Positions 61,644 through 64,000 of a DNA stretch of 64,000 nt are shown here, piece after piece. The notes beneath the pieces are model-generated. The model worked only from the letters and a program-made list of their open reading frames with translations. It was not told the origin of the DNA and made no database searches. Within the stretch, counting starts at the first letter, position 1; the number at the start of each line of letters is the position of its first letter. The stretch lies in assembly GCA_046330225.1 (NCBI GenBank), contig JAXLTD010000004.1, positions 62,001 through 126,000 of the forward strand. The letters run 5' to 3'. This DNA comes from CANJIV01 sp046330225 (lineage in GTDB: Bacteria; Actinomycetota; Thermoleophilia; Solirubrobacterales; Solirubrobacteraceae). A program made the translations under genes and the position numbers.

Positions 61644-61943
61644 ATGCGGTCGCAGCCCCGGAGACGACTTGCCTGCTTTGCGCTGATCGCCGTCGCGTGC
61701 ACGCTGCTCGTGCTCACGCCGGCAACGGTCGGCTTGATGCTCGCCCCGGCGCTCTTGGCCGCCCTCCCGCTCCTGCTCGGCCGGTATCCCGGCGAGGAGC
61801 TGCTGGCCCGGATGGCCCGCCGCGCGCCGGCGGCGTCGCCCCCCCGGCGCCTGCTGCCTCGCCGGGCACCCCGGCGGCTGGGACGCCGGCTCTCGCCGCT
61901 TGCGGCCGTTGGCGCTTCGCGCGCCCCGCCCCTCCCCGCCTGA
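61644..61943 (+). CDS. Small membrane protein, basic tail
   Basis: 99 residues. Two hydrophobic stretches (about 9-25 and 28-46: ALIAVACTLLVLTPATVGLMLAPALLAALPLLLG), then GRYPGEELLARMARR and an Arg/Pro-rich tail. The opening and the GRYPGEE motif resemble small proteins seen near copper or cytochrome genes in actinobacteria (from memory, low certainty). It precedes mbnP by about 210 bases. Confidence 0.65.
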   Translation: MRSQPRRRLACFALIAVACTLLVLTPATVGLMLAPALLAALPLLLGRYPGEELLARMARRAPAASPPRRLLPRRAPRRLGRRLSPLAAVGASRAPPLPA

Positions 61944-62025
61944 CTGCCGGACGAATCGCTGGCCACGAGCCGCGCTGCGACCGTGCGCGCGGCTGGCTGC
62001 CGTCAGCGGATTCGACTGGCCCGAG

Positions 62026-62119
62026 CCTGAGCCGGTCGCGACCGTCGCGGCCCGGCCGGCCGGTCGGGGGCTGCCGCGCGGCCCGCGGCTGGCGATGCGT
62101 GGCGTCCTGAGCCGGTCGC
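62026..62119. repeat. 14-base direct repeat before mbnP
   Basis: CCTGAGCCGGTCGC occurs at 62026-62039 and again at 62106-62119, in the 208-base gap upstream of mbnP. Spacing 80 bases. It may be an operator pair or chance in GC-rich DNA. Confidence 0.35.
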
Positions 62120-62151
62120 CCGCTGCCCACTGAATTCAAAGGAGCGAACAC

Positions 62152-63078
62152 ATGAAACGTGCGCATGCATGTCAACGGTCGGCCATCGGCCTGGCCTTGG
62201 GCGTCGCGGCCCTAGCGGCGCTGCCCGCCGGCGCTGCAGCGAGCGGCACGAAGCAGTCGGTTGACCTCCGTTTCGCAGCGGTGGCCGGAAGCGCTCCCGT
62301 CGCGTGCGGGAAGGCGATCCCCGGACTCGGGTCGACCAAGCAGTCCGCGCAGCTCTCCGATCTGCGCTTCTACGTCTCGGGGGTCAGGCTGCTGAGGAGC
62401 AATGGCTCCTCCGTGCCGGTGACCCTCGGGAAGAACTCCACCTACCGCTATTCGCGCGGCGCCGACCGGGTAACCCTCATCGATCTCGAGAACGGCGCTG
62501 GCGCCTGCAGCGCCGAGGGCACCCCCGGGACGAACGCCTCCGTGCGCGGGACCGCGCCGAAGGGGACCTACGTCGGCGTGCGCTGGATCCTCGGCGTCCC
62601 AGAGGCGCTGAACCACAGCGACCTTCCCGCCGCGCCGGCACCGCTGAATCTGACGGCGCTTGGCTGGGACTGGCAGCTCGGTCGCAAGTTCGCGAAGATC
62701 GAGGTGACCGACCCCGGCGGGCCGACGGGCACGTGGGCCGAGAAGACGTTCTACGTACACCTCGGAAGCGTCGGCTGCACCGGAGACCCGGCGACGGGCG
62801 CGCCCGCGAAGTGCGCCACTCCCAATCGCTCCGAGGTGCGACTGGCCCGCTTCAATCCGGCGCAGCAGAAGATCGCGGTTGACGTGAAGGCGCTGCTGGC
62901 CGGGAACAACATCACCGCCAATCGCGGGGGCGCTCCCGGGTGCATGTCCGAGCAGACCGATCCCAACTGCGGGCCAGTGTTCCGCGCCCTCGGGATCAAC
63001 TGGCGCGCGGACGGCTCGGGCACCGGCCGCTCGCCGTCCGGCCCTGCCCAGCGCGTGTTCCGGGGGATCGCCCGATGA
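62152..63078 (+). CDS. mbnP: MbnP-like copper-binding protein
   Basis: 308 residues. Strong Shine-Dalgarno (AAAGGAG). Signal peptide (about residues 1-31). The mature part has the family pattern: VDLRFAAVAGSAPVACGK, QLSDLRFYVSGVRLL, GTYVGVRWILGVPEALNHSD, LGWDWQLGRKFAKIEV, FYVHLGSVGCTG, and four scattered cysteines, as in the four-Cys MbnP domain of the metallo-mystery pair. MbnP binds copper, and MbnH oxidises a tryptophan in it. The mbnH start overlaps its stop (ATGA). Confidence 0.9.
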   Translation: MKRAHACQRSAIGLALGVAALAALPAGAAASGTKQSVDLRFAAVAGSAPVACGKAIPGLGSTKQSAQLSDLRFYVSGVRLLRSNGSSVPVTLGKNSTYRYSRGADRVTLIDLENGAGACSAEGTPGTNASVRGTAPKGTYVGVRWILGVPEALNHSDLPAAPAPLNLTALGWDWQLGRKFAKIEVTDPGGPTGTWAEKTFYVHLGSVGCTGDPATGAPAKCATPNRSEVRLARFNPAQQKIAVDVKALLAGNNITANRGGAPGCMSEQTDPNCGPVFRALGINWRADGSGTGRSPSGPAQRVFRGIAR

Positions 63079-64000
63079 GCTGGGCGCGGGGCTCTCGTCG
63101 CTTCCGTCGGGCGGGAGCCCCGCGCCGCTCACGCGTGCGCCTGAGCGAAATCACCCTGGTCGTCGCTGCCGCTCTGATGGTGTACGGCGTCGCGGCGAGT
63201 TCCGGCGCACCGTCCAAGACGGGCGGATGGCACGGCGCGCTTCCGGCGGGATTCCCGCAGCCGCGGGTGCCCGCCTCGAACACGATGAACGCAGCAAAGG
63301 TCGCCGTCGGGCGGCGGCTCTTCTACGACACGCGCCTCTCGGGCAACGGCACGCAGTCCTGCGGGAGCTGCCACCGCCAGGACCTGGCGTTCACCGACGG
63401 CCGCGCGCAGGCGATCGGCTCGACCGGGCAGCTCCATCCCCGCAACGCCCAGTCGCTGGTCAACGTCGCGTACGAGGCGACGCTGACCTGGGCCAATCCC
63501 GCGCTCGTCAGGCTCGAACGCCAGATGAATGTCCCGCTGTTCGGCACCCGTCCCATCGAGATGGGCCTGACCGATGCAAACAAGGGCCGGGTGCTCGCCA
63601 GCATCCAGCGTGACCGGTGGTACGCAGCCCAGTTCCCCCGCGCCTTCCCGGGGCTGCGGCGCCCGATCAGCTTGGTCACGGCCATCCGTGCCATCGCTGC
63701 CTTCGAGCGCAGCATCGTCTCCGCCGACTCACGCTACGACCGCTACCGCCGCGGACTGCTCAAGCTGACGGCGGCCGAGCTGCGCGGGAGGAACCTGTTC
63801 ATGGGCGAGCGCGCCGAGTGCAGCCATTGCCACGGCAGCTTCATCTTCAACGACCAGGCCACCTACGTGGGCGCTCCAATCGAGACCCCCAAATTTCACA
63901 ACACCGGGCTCTACAACCTCGGCGGCACCGGGGCATTTCCGGCACCCAACCGTGGACTCTTTGAGATCACGGGACGCCCGGAGGACATGGGGCGGTTTCG
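63075..64000 (+). CDS. mbnH: MbnH-like di-heme cytochrome c peroxidase family enzyme, 5' part
   Basis: Open to the window end (at least 308 codons). Signal or anchor segment at about residues 23-43, then PQPRVPASNTMNAAKVAVGRRLFYDTRLS, and heme motifs CGSCH (96-100) and CSHCH (249-253), as in bis-heme MbnH/MauG-type enzymes. MPLFGT-like NVPLFGTRPIEMG and AFERSIVSADSRYDRY are family marks. It acts outside the membrane on MbnP, making kynurenine from tryptophan. The C-terminal part is missing from this window. Confidence 0.92.
   Translation, partial: MSWARGSRRFRRAGAPRRSRVRLSEITLVVAAALMVYGVAASSGAPSKTGGWHGALPAGFPQPRVPASNTMNAAKVAVGRRLFYDTRLSGNGTQSCGSCHRQDLAFTDGRAQAIGSTGQLHPRNAQSLVNVAYEATLTWANPALVRLERQMNVPLFGTRPIEMGLTDANKGRVLASIQRDRWYAAQFPRAFPGLRRPISLVTAIRAIAAFERSIVSADSRYDRYRRGLLKLTAAELRGRNLFMGERAECSHCHGSFIFNDQATYVGAPIETPKFHNTGLYNLGGTGAFPAPNRGLFEITGRPEDMGRF

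Noticed and set aside
61900..62133. Plus-strand ORF in the gap before mbnP
   Set aside because: It starts inside the small membrane-protein gene, has no ribosome site or -10 box, and reads as Arg/Pro-rich shadow sequence.

Overview
The window is a very GC-rich, densely coded stretch of an actinobacterial chromosome. A member of the class Thermoleophilia (Solirubrobacterales-like) is my best inference. It rests on the PknB/PstP/PbpA/RodA/FhaA/FhaB growth-control cluster, the Tap-type hydrolase, the DUF3105 protein, many GTG starts and many apparently leaderless genes. I see no rRNA, insertion sequence, prophage or CRISPR array. One tRNA gene (Ala, CGC) is present.

Layout. (1) 0-24.6 kb is a mosaic of single genes and short operons: secreted Tap-like hydrolase, beta-helix protein, two alpha/beta hydrolases, VOC and SnoaL-fold enzymes, SGNH hydrolase, slipin, a tandem HD-GYP/LuxR regulator, zinc-less MDR dehydrogenase, EamA exporter, orphan DNA methyltransferase, secreted sedolisin, inorganic pyrophosphatase, SDR and GMC oxidoreductases, DUF3105 protein. 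Two genes here look damaged: an AbiEi/DUF559-type gene with two internal deletions (13462-14004) and a deazaflavin-dependent nitroreductase gene with a one-base frameshift (near 15246). (2) 24.6-44.3 kb is a cell-surface polysaccharide island: DegT aminotransferase, DUF354 protein, FlaA1/CapD-type dehydratase, LytR_C protein, O-antigen-ligase-like polymerase, flippase, three glycosyltransferases, initiating sugar transferase, ATP-grasp ligase, DedA and UppP for carrier-lipid recycling. A phosphosulfolactate synthase/histidine phosphatase pair and a FetAB-type ABC transporter are embedded in it. (3) 44.3-48.8 kb: purM, a secreted protein, a Ser/Thr kinase with an extracellular jelly-roll-like domain, and a DUF3037/HipA-like pair. 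(4) 48.8-58.9 kb is the peptidoglycan/growth-control operon on the minus strand, in transcription order kinase, fhaA, a previously hidden 54-codon ORF, fhaB, pstP, rodA/ftsW, pbpA, pknB (four PASTA domains), ddl; ddl through rodA are chained by 4-base start/stop overlaps. (5) 59-61.3 kb: CARDB protein, DUF4446 protein, HNH endonuclease. (6) 61.3-64 kb: a tiny minus-strand transcription unit, a small membrane protein, then mbnP and the start of mbnH (copper-linked di-heme pair), cut by the window end.

Architecture. At least fifteen start codons lie 7-10 bases downstream of a TAnnnT box with no Shine-Dalgarno, so leaderless transcription seems common; this fixes several starts. Convergent gene pairs end in GC hairpins whose arms or loops contain the stop codons, and none has a T-tract. 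Three genes carry one-base frameshifts in G/C-rich stretches (near 15246, 38230 and 57727). That pattern suggests assembly or sequencing error at least as much as gene decay.
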